Origin: Caulobacteraceae bacterium
GTDB taxonomy: Bacteria; Pseudomonadota; Alphaproteobacteria; Caulobacterales; Caulobacteraceae
Direction: 5' to 3'
Assembly: GCA_947452365.1 (NCBI GenBank)
Contig: CANGCO010000016.1
Coordinates: 1-38,947, forward strand
Length of the DNA: 38,947 bases
The translations under genes were made by a program, and so were the position numbers. The notes under the pieces are model-generated. The model ran no database searches and had not been told where the DNA came from. It saw nothing but the letters and a program-made list of their open reading frames with translations. Below, in pieces: positions 23,646 to 33,009 of the stretch; within the stretch, counting starts at the first letter, position 1, and the number at the start of each line of letters is the position of its first letter.

Positions 23646-25525
23646 CCAAGCCGCAATTTGCCGCCGTTCGCGCGCCCAATTCACACCGCGCAATCAGCCG
23701 ACTGATTGCGATCCATGACCTGATCATGGCGGGCCTAGCCATGTGCGCGGTCTTGATCGTTCGCTACCGGTTCGCGCATAAACCCACGCCATATGGCATG
23801 ATCCTTGAGGCGGCCTGCGCCTATGTTTTAGTATGCGCGGCGGTGTTTTGGCTATTTCGGCTCAATCGCGGGATTTGGCGCTTTACCACCCTTAATGATG
23901 TCTGGCGGATTTGCCAGGCGGTTGTGCTGGCCAATTTTTTACTCCTGCCGACCTTGTTTTTGATGAACCGGCTAACCGATTTTCCAAGAACAGCGCCGCT
24001 ATTGGCATGGTTTGCCACGCTTTGCCTTTTGGTGTTTGGCCGCCTTTTGGTCAGTGCCGGGGCCAGCGGCGGGCTAAGAGCGGCCTTGGTGGTTGAGGAC
24101 CTCACAAAACCGCCTGTCCTACTGGTTGCGAAAGACCAGAATGCGGCCGATTTTCTCCGGGCGAACCAAAGATCAGACCATCCGATGCGGATTGTCGGCA
24201 TTGTCAGCCCCAATCCCTCGCTCAGTGGCAGATCCATTGATGGCTGTAAGGTCTTGGGGCGCATCGAGCAGTTGACCGCGGTTCTCGAAGGGTTTCGGGT
24301 CGGTGAGGCCTTATTGCCCCAAGTGGTTGTTGCCGATCCCAACCCCAGCCGCGCCCTACTCGATGCGGTGGTCGTCGCGGCGGGTGAGGCGGGCGTAAGG
24401 GTGACGCGGGCGCGGCCTGTGGCGGGCGGTACACAAGCTCTGGCCCCGGTTCAGGCGGCTGATCTTTTAGCGCGTCCGCCAAGGCCTCTGGACGCTAATC
24501 GCGCGCGCGGTCTTGTTGCCGGCAAACGGGTCTTGGTCACCGGCGCTGGCGGTACGATAGGCGGAGAACTGACCCGGCAAATTCTCAGCTACGGACCGGC
24601 CAGCCTGATCTTGTTCGATGCCTCTGAGTTCAATCTCTATACAATCGATCGGGAACTGGCCGAAAGCCACACGCAAATTCCTTGGCGGGCGGAACTGGGG
24701 GATGTCCGCGACCTTGCCAGATTGGCCGAGTTATTTGCCCGCGAAAAGCCGCAAATTGTCCTGCATGCCGCGGCGCTCAAGCATGTGCCCTTGATGGAGG
24801 CCAATCCCGCCGAGGCGGTCTTGACCAATGTTGCCGGGGCCTTGGCCGTGGCGCGCCTGGCGCGGGAAATGTCAGAAGTGTTTGTGTTTGTCTCGACCGA
24901 CAAGGCGGTCAATCCGACCAATGTCATGGGCGCGACCAAGCGGGTGGCCGAGCGCGGGATTTCGGCCTTGATGGCGGGCGGCCAGGCGCGGGCAGCAGTG
25001 GTGCGGTTTGGCAATGTACTGGGTTCAGCCGGATCGGTTGTGCCCCTGTTTGAGCGCCAGATTGCGGCAGGCGGTCCCTTGACCCTAACCCATCCTGACA
25101 TGGTGCGTTATTTTATGACGGTTCAAGAGGCCGCAGGCCTGGTGCTGCAAGCGGCCGCCCTGCCCCAGGCCCAAGGGTCTGCCGGTATTTATGTGCTCGA
25201 TATGGGCGAGCCGGTACGGATTGAAGACATGGCCGAAAAGTTGATCCGCCTGCATGGCCTGCGTCCCGGCCGCGATATTGCCCTGGTCCATACCGGCTTA
25301 AGGCCCGGCGAAAAGCTCTATGAGGAACTGTTCTATACCGAGGAGGATGTGTCGGCCACGGCGGCTGATGGCGTCATGGCTGCGCGCACCCAGATCCAGA
25401 ACTGGTCAGATATCGAAGCGGCCCTTGCCAGCCTTCAAGACGCGGCGCAAAGGCGCGACCAAGCCGCCGTGATTGCCGGTCTATGCGCGCTGGAACCCGA
25501 ATTCGTGCCCGATCAGCGGCCCTAA
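23642..25525 (+). CDS. Membrane-bound CapD/WbpM-type nucleotide-sugar 4,6-dehydratase
   Basis: 627 residues, ATG at 23642, coupled to the heparinase-like gene. Four or so N-terminal membrane helices fall within about 15-140 (for example IHDLIMAGLAMCAVLIV and LLAWFATLCLLVFGRLL). A small Rossmann domain follows, then the catalytic SDR domain with NAD-binding GAGGTIGGEL near residue 302 and FVSTDKAVNPTNVMGATKR near 417, where the usual active-site Tyr is Met, as typical of the WbpM/CapD/PglF group. GNVLGSAGSVVPLFERQI and HPDMVRYFMTVQEA are further family markers. The enzyme makes UDP-4-keto-6-deoxy sugars at the inner membrane for surface polysaccharide. A product for the DegT aminotransferase at 4.8 kb is thinkable but not shown. 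Confidence 0.92.
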   Translation: MTKPQFAAVRAPNSHRAISRLIAIHDLIMAGLAMCAVLIVRYRFAHKPTPYGMILEAACAYVLVCAAVFWLFRLNRGIWRFTTLNDVWRICQAVVLANFLLLPTLFLMNRLTDFPRTAPLLAWFATLCLLVFGRLLVSAGASGGLRAALVVEDLTKPPVLLVAKDQNAADFLRANQRSDHPMRIVGIVSPNPSLSGRSIDGCKVLGRIEQLTAVLEGFRVGEALLPQVVVADPNPSRALLDAVVVAAGEAGVRVTRARPVAGGTQALAPVQAADLLARPPRPLDANRARGLVAGKRVLVTGAGGTIGGELTRQILSYGPASLILFDASEFNLYTIDRELAESHTQIPWRAELGDVRDLARLAELFAREKPQIVLHAAALKHVPLMEANPAEAVLTNVAGALAVARLAREMSEVFVFVSTDKAVNPTNVMGATKRVAERGISALMAGGQARAAVVRFGNVLGSAGSVVPLFERQIAAGGPLTLTHPDMVRYFMTVQEAAGLVLQAAALPQAQGSAGIYVLDMGEPVRIEDMAEKLIRLHGLRPGRDIALVHTGLRPGEKLYEELFYTEEDVSATAADGVMAARTQIQNWSDIEAALASLQDAAQRRDQAAVIAGLCALEPEFVPDQRP

Positions 25526-25605
25526 CCGGCCTGCAGGGTTCAATTGTCGGTCAGGCCATGCTAGCAGCCGCGCATTAATGTCGCCCCTGCCCTAAAGGCC
25601 TTGCC

Positions 25606-27216
25606 ATGTCCTCCCCAACCTATCCTGCCGCCCCCGACCACGCCAAGATTCGCCGGGCCTTATTGTCTGTGTCGGACAAGACTGGCTTGATTGAGGCGGC
25701 AACAGCCCTGGTTGCGCTGGGCGTGGAGCTGGTTTCGACCGGGGGCACGCGCGCAGCGATTGCCGCGGCCGGATTGCCGGTCAAGGACGTGTCGGACCTG
25801 ACTGGGTTTGCCGAAATGATGGATGGCCGGGTCAAGACCCTGCACCCGGTTATTCATGGCGGCCTATTGGGTGTGCGCGATGCCGCTGAACACGCCAAGT
25901 CGATGCATGACCACGGCATTGGCGGTATCGACCTTTTATACGTCAATCTCTATCCGTTCGAGGCAACTGTCGCGGCGGGCGCCGATTTCGCCACCTGCGT
26001 TGAAAATATCGATATTGGTGGCCCCGCCATGATCCGCTCGGCCGCTAAGAACCATGCCTATGTCTGTGTCTGTACCCAGCCTAGCGATATGGCCGAAGTG
26101 ATCACGGCGCTGAAATCCCAGGGCGCGACCGATCTTGCCCTGCGCCAAAACCTAGCCGCCAAGGCCTATGCCCACACGGCCAGCTATGATGCGGCGATTG
26201 CGACCTGGTTTGCCGCCCAGCTCAATCAGCCAAGCCCTGAGCGCAAAATCATTGCCGGAAAGCTGGTCCAGACCACGCGCTATGGCGAAAACCCGCACCA
26301 GACGGCGGCCTTTTACACCTTTCCAAGCCCCCGCATCGGGGTTGCCACAGCCCGTCAGCTCCAGGGCAAGGAACTGAGCTATAACAATATTAATGACACT
26401 GATGCCGCCTTTGAACTGGTCGCCGAATTTGATCCGACCCATGGCCCTGCGGTTGCGATTATCAAGCATGCCAATCCCTGCGGCGTGGCGGTTGCGGGCG
26501 ATTTGAAGACCGCTTATCTGCGTGCCCTCGAATGTGATCCTGTCTCGGCCTTTGGCGGGATCGTCGCGGTCAATTGCCGCCTTGATGCCGCCACCGCCGA
26601 GGAAATGGTCAAGATCTTTACCGAGGTCGTGATTGCGCCAGAAGCCGATGAGGCTGCGATTGCGCTATTTGCGGCCAAGAAGAACCTGCGCCTCTTGGTC
26701 ACGGGCGGCCTGCCGGATCCGATTGCCAAGGGCGAGACGTTCAAGTCCGTCGCCGGGGGCTTTTTGGTGCAGAGCCGTGATGATGCGCGCCTGACGGAAA
26801 GTGATCTTAAGGTCGTGACCAAGCGCGCCCCGACGGAGCAGGAAATCAAGGACATGCTGTTTGCCTTTACCGTGGCCAAGCATGTTAAATCCAATGCGGT
26901 CATCTATGCCAAGGCCGGTCAGACCGCAGGGATTGGCGCTGGTCAGATGAACCGCAAGGACTCCGCCCGTATTGCCGCCCTGCGTGCGGCTGAGGCGGCC
27001 GAGGCGGCGGGCCTTGCCCAGTCGCTTGCCAAGGGCTCGGTCTGCGCGTCGGACGCGTTTTTCCCGTTTGCCGATGGCCTGATCCAGGCGATCGAGGCCG
27101 GGGCCACGGCCGTAATTCAGCCGGGCGGTTCAATCCGCGATGATGAAGTGATCGCCGCAGCAGACGCTGCCGGAATTGCCATGGCCTTTACCGGTGTGCG
27201 GGTGTTTCGCCATTAG
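25606..27216 (+). CDS. purH: Bifunctional AICAR formyltransferase / IMP cyclohydrolase
   Basis: 536 residues, ATG at 25606. The N-terminal MGS-like cyclohydrolase domain has [22 protein letters not shown] and [13 protein letters not shown] (77-89). The C-terminal formyltransferase domain has [13 protein letters not shown], the catalytic KHANPCG near 286, AFGGI, and the ending [14 protein letters not shown]-like (here [18 protein letters not shown]). It catalyses the last two steps to IMP. Length matches the family. It lies 80 bases after the CapD-like gene and ends seven bases from the convergent GDH gene with no room for a terminator. Confidence 0.97.
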   Translation: MSSPTYPAAPDHAKIRRALLSVSDKTGLIEAATALVALGVELVSTGGTRAAIAAAGLPVKDVSDLTGFAEMMDGRVKTLHPVIHGGLLGVRDAAEHAKSMHDHGIGGIDLLYVNLYPFEATVAAGADFATCVENIDIGGPAMIRSAAKNHAYVCVCTQPSDMAEVITALKSQGATDLALRQNLAAKAYAHTASYDAAIATWFAAQLNQPSPERKIIAGKLVQTTRYGENPHQTAAFYTFPSPRIGVATARQLQGKELSYNNINDTDAAFELVAEFDPTHGPAVAIIKHANPCGVAVAGDLKTAYLRALECDPVSAFGGIVAVNCRLDAATAEEMVKIFTEVVIAPEADEAAIALFAAKKNLRLLVTGGLPDPIAKGETFKSVAGGFLVQSRDDARLTESDLKVVTKRAPTEQEIKDMLFAFTVAKHVKSNAVIYAKAGQTAGIGAGQMNRKDSARIAALRAAEAAEAAGLAQSLAKGSVCASDAFFPFADGLIQAIEAGATAVIQPGGSIRDDEVIAAADAAGIAMAFTGVRVFRH

Positions 27217-27223
27217 GGACCGG

Positions 27224-30200
27224 TCAGCCCTTCGCCAAGACCTCACGCAGGGCACTATTGGCCAGAGTCAATTTGGCAAAGGTCCACGGCCCGCTTGCGG
27301 CCTCAATCTGGGCTATACTGGCCTGTGCCTTCTGCACCCGTTCAATCCGCAGGCCAGACCAGGACGCGACCGTGGCCTCGGCCGACCGGGCGGCATCGGC
27401 GGCCTGTTCATGACCAGCAAAGCCCATAATTGACGCGGTTAGCTCCGATTGCTCACCAAGCAGGTCCTCGATCAGGCGGCGTATGGCCAGGCGCTCGAAC
27501 GGCCCCTCTGCCTTCACCGATCCAGCAGCCGCCCGCAGCCGATCAAAACCAAATTGTGCGCCCGCCTGATGATAGAGCCTGGCCGTATGAATCCAGCCCC
27601 ATTTCGGCCCGCGGGCCAGATCGGCAATATCGCTAATTGGGGTCAGATTGCGCAGGATGGAAACGGACTTGGCCAAGGCCTTTGGGGCGCCCTGATCGGT
27701 CAGGACCCGGACTCGCATCTCGGCGGCCTGCCGCTCAAACGGGGATAACAGCCCAAACCCTTCTTGTGCGACCGCTGTTGCGGCCGGGCCATAGGCCAAA
27801 ACCAGCGACTCGACACGGGTCCTAGCCTGTCCAGCGCGCCTGGCCAGCCAATAGGTCTGACGTCGAAGCGCCAGGGCCAGTTCGTCCAGAAGGGCAAGTT
27901 GGGCCGGTCCGCCAAGCCGGGTATCGGGCGCGGCGATCTGTGACCAAGGCGCGTTCAGGCCCAAAATCTGCTGGGCAGCGGTAAAGGCCAGCACCAGGGC
28001 CTTGGTGTCCACACCGGTTGCCGCCATCAGGCGCGGCGCAAAGCTTGGGCCGACCCGATTAATCATCTCATTGGCCAGAACCGTGGCGATTATGTTTGGC
28101 CTTAGCCTATGGCGCGCCATTTCGGCCTTGAAGCGCAATAGGGCGGGCGGGAAATAGTCTTCCAGAGTCTGGACAAACCAGGGGTCATCCACCACCCCGC
28201 TCTCAATAATCGCGGCCGACAATTCCAACTTGCTATAGGCCATAATGACCGCCAGTTCTGGGCGCGTCAGGCCAAGGCCCTGTTCGGCGCGCAGGGTCAT
28301 GGCGGTGCTGCTGGGCAGACCCTCCAGCTTGCGGTCCAGTCGGCCAGCCGCCTCGAATTGCGCCATCAGATGTTCATGGGCCGTCAGATCGGCGCGGCTC
28401 GAGCGCTGTTGCAGGCTTAAGGCTAGGGTCTGACCAATATTATCGGCGAGGACATGCTCGGCAACGGCATCGGTCATGCTAGCCAAGAGGGCATTGCGCC
28501 CGGCGCCATCGAGGTGCCTCGCCCTTTGCGCCATATCGGTCAGGATCTTGATATTGACCTCATGGTCAGAGCAGTCGACGCCGGCAGAATTATCGATGGC
28601 ATCGGTATTGATTCGGCCACCGCCCTTGGCAAACTGGATCCGGGCAGCCTGGGTCAGGCCAAGATTGGCCCCTTCGCCAATGACCAAGCAATTTAGGGTC
28701 TCGGCATTTATGCGCACAGCATTATTAGCCTTGTCGCCGACCTGGGCATGGCTCTCCTCGGCGGCCTTCACATAGGTGCCAATGCCGCCCAGATATAAGA
28801 GCTCAAATCTGGCTTGGAGCAGGGCCCTGATCAGGTCGGTTGGGGTCATGGCGACCTCATCAGTGCCGATCAAGGCGCGGATTTGCGCACTCAGAGCAAC
28901 CGATTTCAGATTGCGCGCAAATACGCCGCCGCCGGACGAGATCAAGGCCGGATTATAATCGGCCCAAGACGAGCGCGGCAGGCCAAACAGGCGCTGGCGC
29001 TCCTTCCAGCTTTTGGCGGGGTCTGGGTCTGGATCAATAAAGATATGGCGGTGATCAAAGGCGGCGATAAGCCGGGTTTGTTTGGACAAGAGCATGCCAT
29101 TGCCAAACACATCGCCGGACATGTCGCCGACCCCGACTACGGTAAAGGGCTCGGTCTGAATATCCTTGCCCGCCTCGCGGAAATGGCGTTTGACCGCTTC
29201 CCAGGCCCCCCGCGCGGTAATGGCCATGGCCTTGTGGTCATAACCAACCGACCCGCCTGAGGCAAAGGCATCGCCCAGCCAAAAGCCGTAATCGGCGGCC
29301 ACGCTATTGGCGATATCGGAAAATGTGGCTGTGCCCTTATCGGCAGCAACGACCAGATAGGGATCATCGGCGTCATAGCGCAGGGTCTGGGCGGGGTGGA
29401 TGACTGTGCCATCTGTGGCCAGATTATCGGTCAGGTCCAAGAGGCCCGACAGAAAGATCTTATATGCGCCAATGGCTTCATCCCGCACTGCATCGGCTCC
29501 CGCCTCGCGCGGTAGCGCTTTTGGAAAGAAACCGCCCTTGGAGCCTACGGGCACAATAACCGCATTCTTGACCTGCTGCGCCTTGACCAGGCCAAGGACC
29601 TCTGTACGAAAATCGTCGCGCCGATCGCTCCAGCGCAGGCCGCCGCGCGCGACGGGCCCAAAGCGCAGATGCACGCCCTCAACCCTTGGCGACCAGACAT
29701 AGATTTCACGAAACGGCCTTGGCGCGGGCAGATCATCCAGGGTCTGGCTAGCAATCTTGACCGAAATATAGGCCTTGGGCTGCCCGCCCTTGTCAGTCTG
29801 GAAATAATTTGTGCGGGTCAGGGCCATGACCAGATGGGCAAGACGCCTTAAGACCCGGTCATGATCCAGGCTTTCGACCTGTTCTAGACCACTCAAAATC
29901 TGCGCCAGCGCGGCCTTGGCCCGCTGCTCTCTGTGCGGTTCTTCGTGCCCAAGGCTGGGGTCAAACCGCAGCGTGAACAGGTCAAGGATCTGGCCGGTCA
30001 GGCTAGGGTTTTCGCATAGGGCGGCCTCTTGCACGGCCGGACTGGGATCAAGGCCTGTTTGTTGGCGATAGCGCGCGAGGCCGCGGATCAGGGCCACTTC
30101 GCGCCAGGACAGGCCAAGCGCCAGCACCAGACGATTAAAGCCGTCGCATTCGGTCTGGCCTGACCAAATGGCCAATAGTGCATCTTCTAATGGGGCCTTG

Positions 30201-32083
30201 ATGGCATCAAGCCGCAGCCGCGCTCTGTCTGGATCATGCAAGACAAATTCGTGCACCCAAAGGGACTGGGCCGCGCCCGATTTTGGGCTAATCACAAACC
30301 CGACCTCTGACAGGGCTTTTAACCCTAGGGATTGCAAGAGCGGCAAGACATCGTCGAGGGCAATTGGGGCTTGAGGGTGGTAAAGCTTGAGCCTAAGGGC
30401 CTCGGCCGCGTCAGATCGGTTCTGATAGGCCCGAACCCTAAGCCCGCTATCAGGGGCCATATCGGCCATGATTTTCAGATCGTCCACCGCATCATCGGCG
30501 CTGTAGAGGTCGCAATATCCAGCTGGAAACGCGCCGATAAACCGCGCGGTCCAGTCCTGCACGGTTTCGCGCGCGAGACCTGAGGCGCGCACGGCGCCCG
30601 CAAACCGGTCACTCCAAGGGCGCGAATGCTCGGCAATTTCAGCTTCTAGTGCGCCCAAATCCGGCTGCAGGGTCTGGCCCGGATTTAGCCCGATAATATA
30701 GTGCACGCGGGCCAGGGGGGCGTCAGAAAAGCTGGGATAGGTGGCCGATACCCGGCCCGCAAAGGCCCTTGCCAAGGCCTGGCCGACGGTTCGGCTTACC
30801 GCCTCATTATACCGTTCGCGGGGTATAAAGACGAGGGCGGACACAAACCGGTCAAATGGATCATGGCGCACAAACAGCTTGACCCTTGGTCTGTCGATTA
30901 GGTGCAAAATACCAAGCGCAATGGCGGTCAGCTCGGCCAGCGGAATCTGGAACAGCTCATCGCGTGGATAGGTCTCCAAAATGCTGCGCAGACGTTTTTC
31001 ACTGTGGCTGCCGGGGATTTTTCCGGCCTGGTCTAGCACCCCGGCCACCTTGCGCCGGATCAAGGGCACCTGGCTTATGGGCTGGTCACAGGCCTCGATG
31101 GTAAACAGACCGACAAAACGCACCTCGCCAAAGGCTCGCCCATCCGGGCCAAACCGCTTTATGCCGACATAGTCCATATGGGCAGGGCGGTGTATGCGTG
31201 AGCGCAGATTGGACTTGGCCACGGTCAGGGGCTCGCCCGCCTCAAGGTCGCGGCGAATCTGACGCGATAGGATGGCGGGCTCATTTGTCCGGCGCAAAAC
31301 CGACAAGGCCTCGTCGCGCAATATGCCAAGGCCGGTTTCGGGCTGGATTAGGGGCTCTTCGGCCGCATAGTCGCCGCTCGCGGTGCGGGGGTACTCATAG
31401 ATCCTTGCCCCGAGAAACACGAAATGGTCGGCGGCTAGCCATTCGAGAAAGGCTAGAATTTCGGCGCGGTCGTCCGGCCGGAGCCGCAATGTTTCGCCCT
31501 CAAGCGTCCGGATCGAGTGCTGCATCAGGGCCAACATCGCCCCGTGGTCACCAACCGCCATATGGACGTCCTTAAGCGCCGGGGCCAGTTGGGCCAAAAG
31601 GGTCGTGACCTGATCGCCATCTAGGGCATTGAGTATGATCAAGATCATGGACTCGCGTCGCCCATCGAATGGGGCATCGTCTTGTCTTTGACCGCTTGGG
31701 TCGCGTGCGATGGGTATGACCGGGTGAAACAGGGCCTGAACGACGGCGCCGGTCGTGGCTAAAGCGGCCATAACACTGTCCACTAGGAAGGGCGCGTCAG
31801 GCTGGATTATAGTCAGGGCAGTGCCGGGCCCATTGGCCAGTTCGGCCGCTTGGCAATCGAGGCGTGGGGCCGGGCCTTGATAGGTTTTGGCGGCCTGCCA
31901 AAAGCCTTTGGCTAGGCGGGCTAGGGGCTGAGGCCCAAGAGACTCAAGCTCGTCTGGCGCCCCGTCAGCGCAGACCTGGTGAATAAAATCGGCCTCCTTG
32001 CCGCGACAAGGGCCATAGGCAGCGATCAGGTCCGGGGCGCTCGCGCCGCGAACGTCTAGATTAGGGTCTGATGAGGGTTCCAA
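27224..32083 (-). CDS. NAD-specific glutamate dehydrogenase, large (about 180 kDa) type
   Basis: 1619 residues. Start is TTG at 32083 preceded by AGGGCAGG about five bases away; an in-frame TAA lies six codons upstream, and no ATG/GTG occurs in between, so a TTG start is the only reasonable choice. This L_180-type GDH has a long N-terminal ACT-like regulatory half (for example DAPFLVDSVMAALA), and the central catalytic region near 820-850 reads RFGPVARGGLRWSDRRDDFRTEVLGLVK then NAVIVPVGSKGGFFPK. The NAD-binding part carries GVGDMSGDVFGNGM (about 985), and the C-terminal helical half follows. It oxidises glutamate to 2-oxoglutarate, feeding the TCA cycle where SucAB/SucCD act. The upstream 308-bp spacer has two strong hairpins that could control it. 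Confidence 0.95.
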   Translation of the reverse strand: MEPSSDPNLDVRGASAPDLIAAYGPCRGKEADFIHQVCADGAPDELESLGPQPLARLAKGFWQAAKTYQGPAPRLDCQAAELANGPGTALTIIQPDAPFLVDSVMAALATTGAVVQALFHPVIPIARDPSGQRQDDAPFDGRRESMILIILNALDGDQVTTLLAQLAPALKDVHMAVGDHGAMLALMQHSIRTLEGETLRLRPDDRAEILAFLEWLAADHFVFLGARIYEYPRTASGDYAAEEPLIQPETGLGILRDEALSVLRRTNEPAILSRQIRRDLEAGEPLTVAKSNLRSRIHRPAHMDYVGIKRFGPDGRAFGEVRFVGLFTIEACDQPISQVPLIRRKVAGVLDQAGKIPGSHSEKRLRSILETYPRDELFQIPLAELTAIALGILHLIDRPRVKLFVRHDPFDRFVSALVFIPRERYNEAVSRTVGQALARAFAGRVSATYPSFSDAPLARVHYIIGLNPGQTLQPDLGALEAEIAEHSRPWSDRFAGAVRASGLARETVQDWTARFIGAFPAGYCDLYSADDAVDDLKIMADMAPDSGLRVRAYQNRSDAAEALRLKLYHPQAPIALDDVLPLLQSLGLKALSEVGFVISPKSGAAQSLWVHEFVLHDPDRARLRLDAIKAPLEDALLAIWSGQTECDGFNRLVLALGLSWREVALIRGLARYRQQTGLDPSPAVQEAALCENPSLTGQILDLFTLRFDPSLGHEEPHREQRAKAALAQILSGLEQVESLDHDRVLRRLAHLVMALTRTNYFQTDKGGQPKAYISVKIASQTLDDLPAPRPFREIYVWSPRVEGVHLRFGPVARGGLRWSDRRDDFRTEVLGLVKAQQVKNAVIVPVGSKGGFFPKALPREAGADAVRDEAIGAYKIFLSGLLDLTDNLATDGTVIHPAQTLRYDADDPYLVVAADKGTATFSDIANSVAADYGFWLGDAFASGGSVGYDHKAMAITARGAWEAVKRHFREAGKDIQTEPFTVVGVGDMSGDVFGNGMLLSKQTRLIAAFDHRHIFIDPDPDPAKSWKERQRLFGLPRSSWADYNPALISSGGGVFARNLKSVALSAQIRALIGTDEVAMTPTDLIRALLQARFELLYLGGIGTYVKAAEESHAQVGDKANNAVRINAETLNCLVIGEGANLGLTQAARIQFAKGGGRINTDAIDNSAGVDCSDHEVNIKILTDMAQRARHLDGAGRNALLASMTDAVAEHVLADNIGQTLALSLQQRSSRADLTAHEHLMAQFEAAGRLDRKLEGLPSSTAMTLRAEQGLGLTRPELAVIMAYSKLELSAAIIESGVVDDPWFVQTLEDYFPPALLRFKAEMARHRLRPNIIATVLANEMINRVGPSFAPRLMAATGVDTKALVLAFTAAQQILGLNAPWSQIAAPDTRLGGPAQLALLDELALALRRQTYWLARRAGQARTRVESLVLAYGPAATAVAQEGFGLLSPFERQAAEMRVRVLTDQGAPKALAKSVSILRNLTPISDIADLARGPKWGWIHTARLYHQAGAQFGFDRLRAAAGSVKAEGPFERLAIRRLIEDLLGEQSELTASIMGFAGHEQAADAARSAEATVASWSGLRIERVQKAQASIAQIEAASGPWTFAKLTLANSALREVLAKG

Positions 32084-32195
32084 TGTACCTGCCCTATTTT
32101 AGCCGACCCAAGGGGCGGATTCCTTATGGCACCATAGGCAAGATATATTACGGTTTAGCTTAGACTGGGCAAATGACCCCTAAGGGCTTGCGAAA

Positions 32196-32222
32196 CGTCG
32201 CCGGGTGGGGGACCCGGCGACG
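32196..32222. other. Perfect 11-bp hairpin in GDH/DUF2306 spacer
   Basis: Arms CGTCGCCGGGT (32196-32206) and ACCCGGCGACG (32212-32222), loop GGGGG. No T-run follows on plus; on minus only TTTCGC follows. Confidence 0.7.
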
Positions 32223-32290
32223 CCGCTCGCCATAAGAAAGGGCGATCCATCGGGCTGGCCCAAGACCGCGGGGGACGGTATGGGACAAGC

Positions 32291-32319
32291 CAAGTTGGGC
32301 TGGTTACAGCCCGACCTTG
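32291..32319. other. Second hairpin in GDH/DUF2306 spacer
   Basis: CAAGTTGGGCTG (32291-32302), loop GTTA, then CAGCCC (32307-32312) and GACCTTG; about 11-12 paired bases with a one-base bulge and a wobble. It overlaps the candidate -35 box at 32317. Confidence 0.55.
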
Positions 32320-32344
32320 ACTTAAGATAGTGATCCAGTATGGA
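32317..32344 (+). promoter_or_regulatory. Candidate sigma70 promoter for the DUF2306 gene
   Basis: TTGACT (32317-32322), 16-base spacer, TATGGA (32339-32344), about 48 bases before the ATG at 32392. The boxes match the consensus well, but the spacer is one base short. Confidence 0.45.
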
Positions 32345-32391
32345 TGTTATAAGACGTCCGTGATCACGCCTGCGTGAGGAGCTCGAGGCCA

Positions 32392-32904
32392 ATGAAAAGC
32401 TTTGTGCGAAATATACACCCCCAAATTATTGCCCTGATCGGTGCGGCGGCGTTTTTCCTTTTGCTCATACTGGCCCTAGTCAAGGGCAACTTGTCTTCTC
32501 CTCATTTCCAAAACCTGATCGGACAGCCCATTCAGGTCTATGTTCATCTGGTTGCCGCATTGCTGACCTTTGGTTTGGGGCTGGTTTTGTTTGCGGCGCC
32601 TAAGGGCAATTTTCCGCATCGCGCCTTGGGCTGGGTTTGGTCTGGCCTGATGCTAACCGTCGCTGCGTCCTCGCTTTGGATAACCGGCCTGAACGGCAAG
32701 ACCTATTCCCCTATCCACCTTTTATCGGCCTGGGTCTTGGTGATCTTGCCTGTGGCGCTTGTTGCCGCCCGCAGACACAGGGTGGACATCCATAGCCGCA
32801 TCATGACCGGCGTGTTTCTCGGGGCCATGATATTGGCGGGCGGATTTACTTTTTTCCCCGGCCGACTGCTTTGGCGGGTGCTTTTTGCCGGATCCGAGGG
32901 CTAG
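32392..32904 (+). CDS. DUF2306-family predicted membrane protein
   Basis: 170 residues from ATG at 32392; a GTG at 32374 is also in frame. Four to five membrane helices: IIALIGAAAFFLLLILAL, VYVHLVAALLTFGLGLVLF, ALGWVWSGLMLTVAASSLWI, LLSAWVLVILPVALVAA, and TGVFLGAMILAGGFTFFPG. Conserved histidines sit in YVHLVAAL, NFPHRALGW, SPIHLLS and DIHSRIMTG, a pattern shared by DUF2306 and suggestive of heme or quinone chemistry, although unproven. The ending FFPGRLLWRVLF fits the family. It is about 100 bases upstream of the large GH18-NodB-GT2 gene on the same strand. Confidence 0.8.
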   Translation: MKSFVRNIHPQIIALIGAAAFFLLLILALVKGNLSSPHFQNLIGQPIQVYVHLVAALLTFGLGLVLFAAPKGNFPHRALGWVWSGLMLTVAASSLWITGLNGKTYSPIHLLSAWVLVILPVALVAARRHRVDIHSRIMTGVFLGAMILAGGFTFFPGRLLWRVLFAGSEG

Positions 32905-33009
32905 AGGCCGGGTATTGGCGCTTATGGTGTTCCTAAGGCCTGACGCCGTAGTTTGGTTATGATAAGGGATCAAAATCCGGCGTTCGACTAGCACCTTGCC
33001 AAGGCCTCC

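Larger units (their letters stand above)
32084..32391. other. 308-bp divergent spacer, structured, no gene called
   Basis: Lies between the GDH start (minus) and the DUF2306 start (plus). I see no gene with support here: one 70-codon minus frame (32392-32180) has no ribosome binding site and unconvincing composition. The spacer contains two hairpins (32196-32222 and 32291-32319) and a sigma70-like promoter (32317-32344). Confidence 0.7.

Noticed and set aside
32180-32392. 70-codon minus-strand frame in the GDH/DUF2306 spacer
   Set aside because: No ribosome binding site, poor codon structure, and it covers both hairpins; there is no sign of homology.
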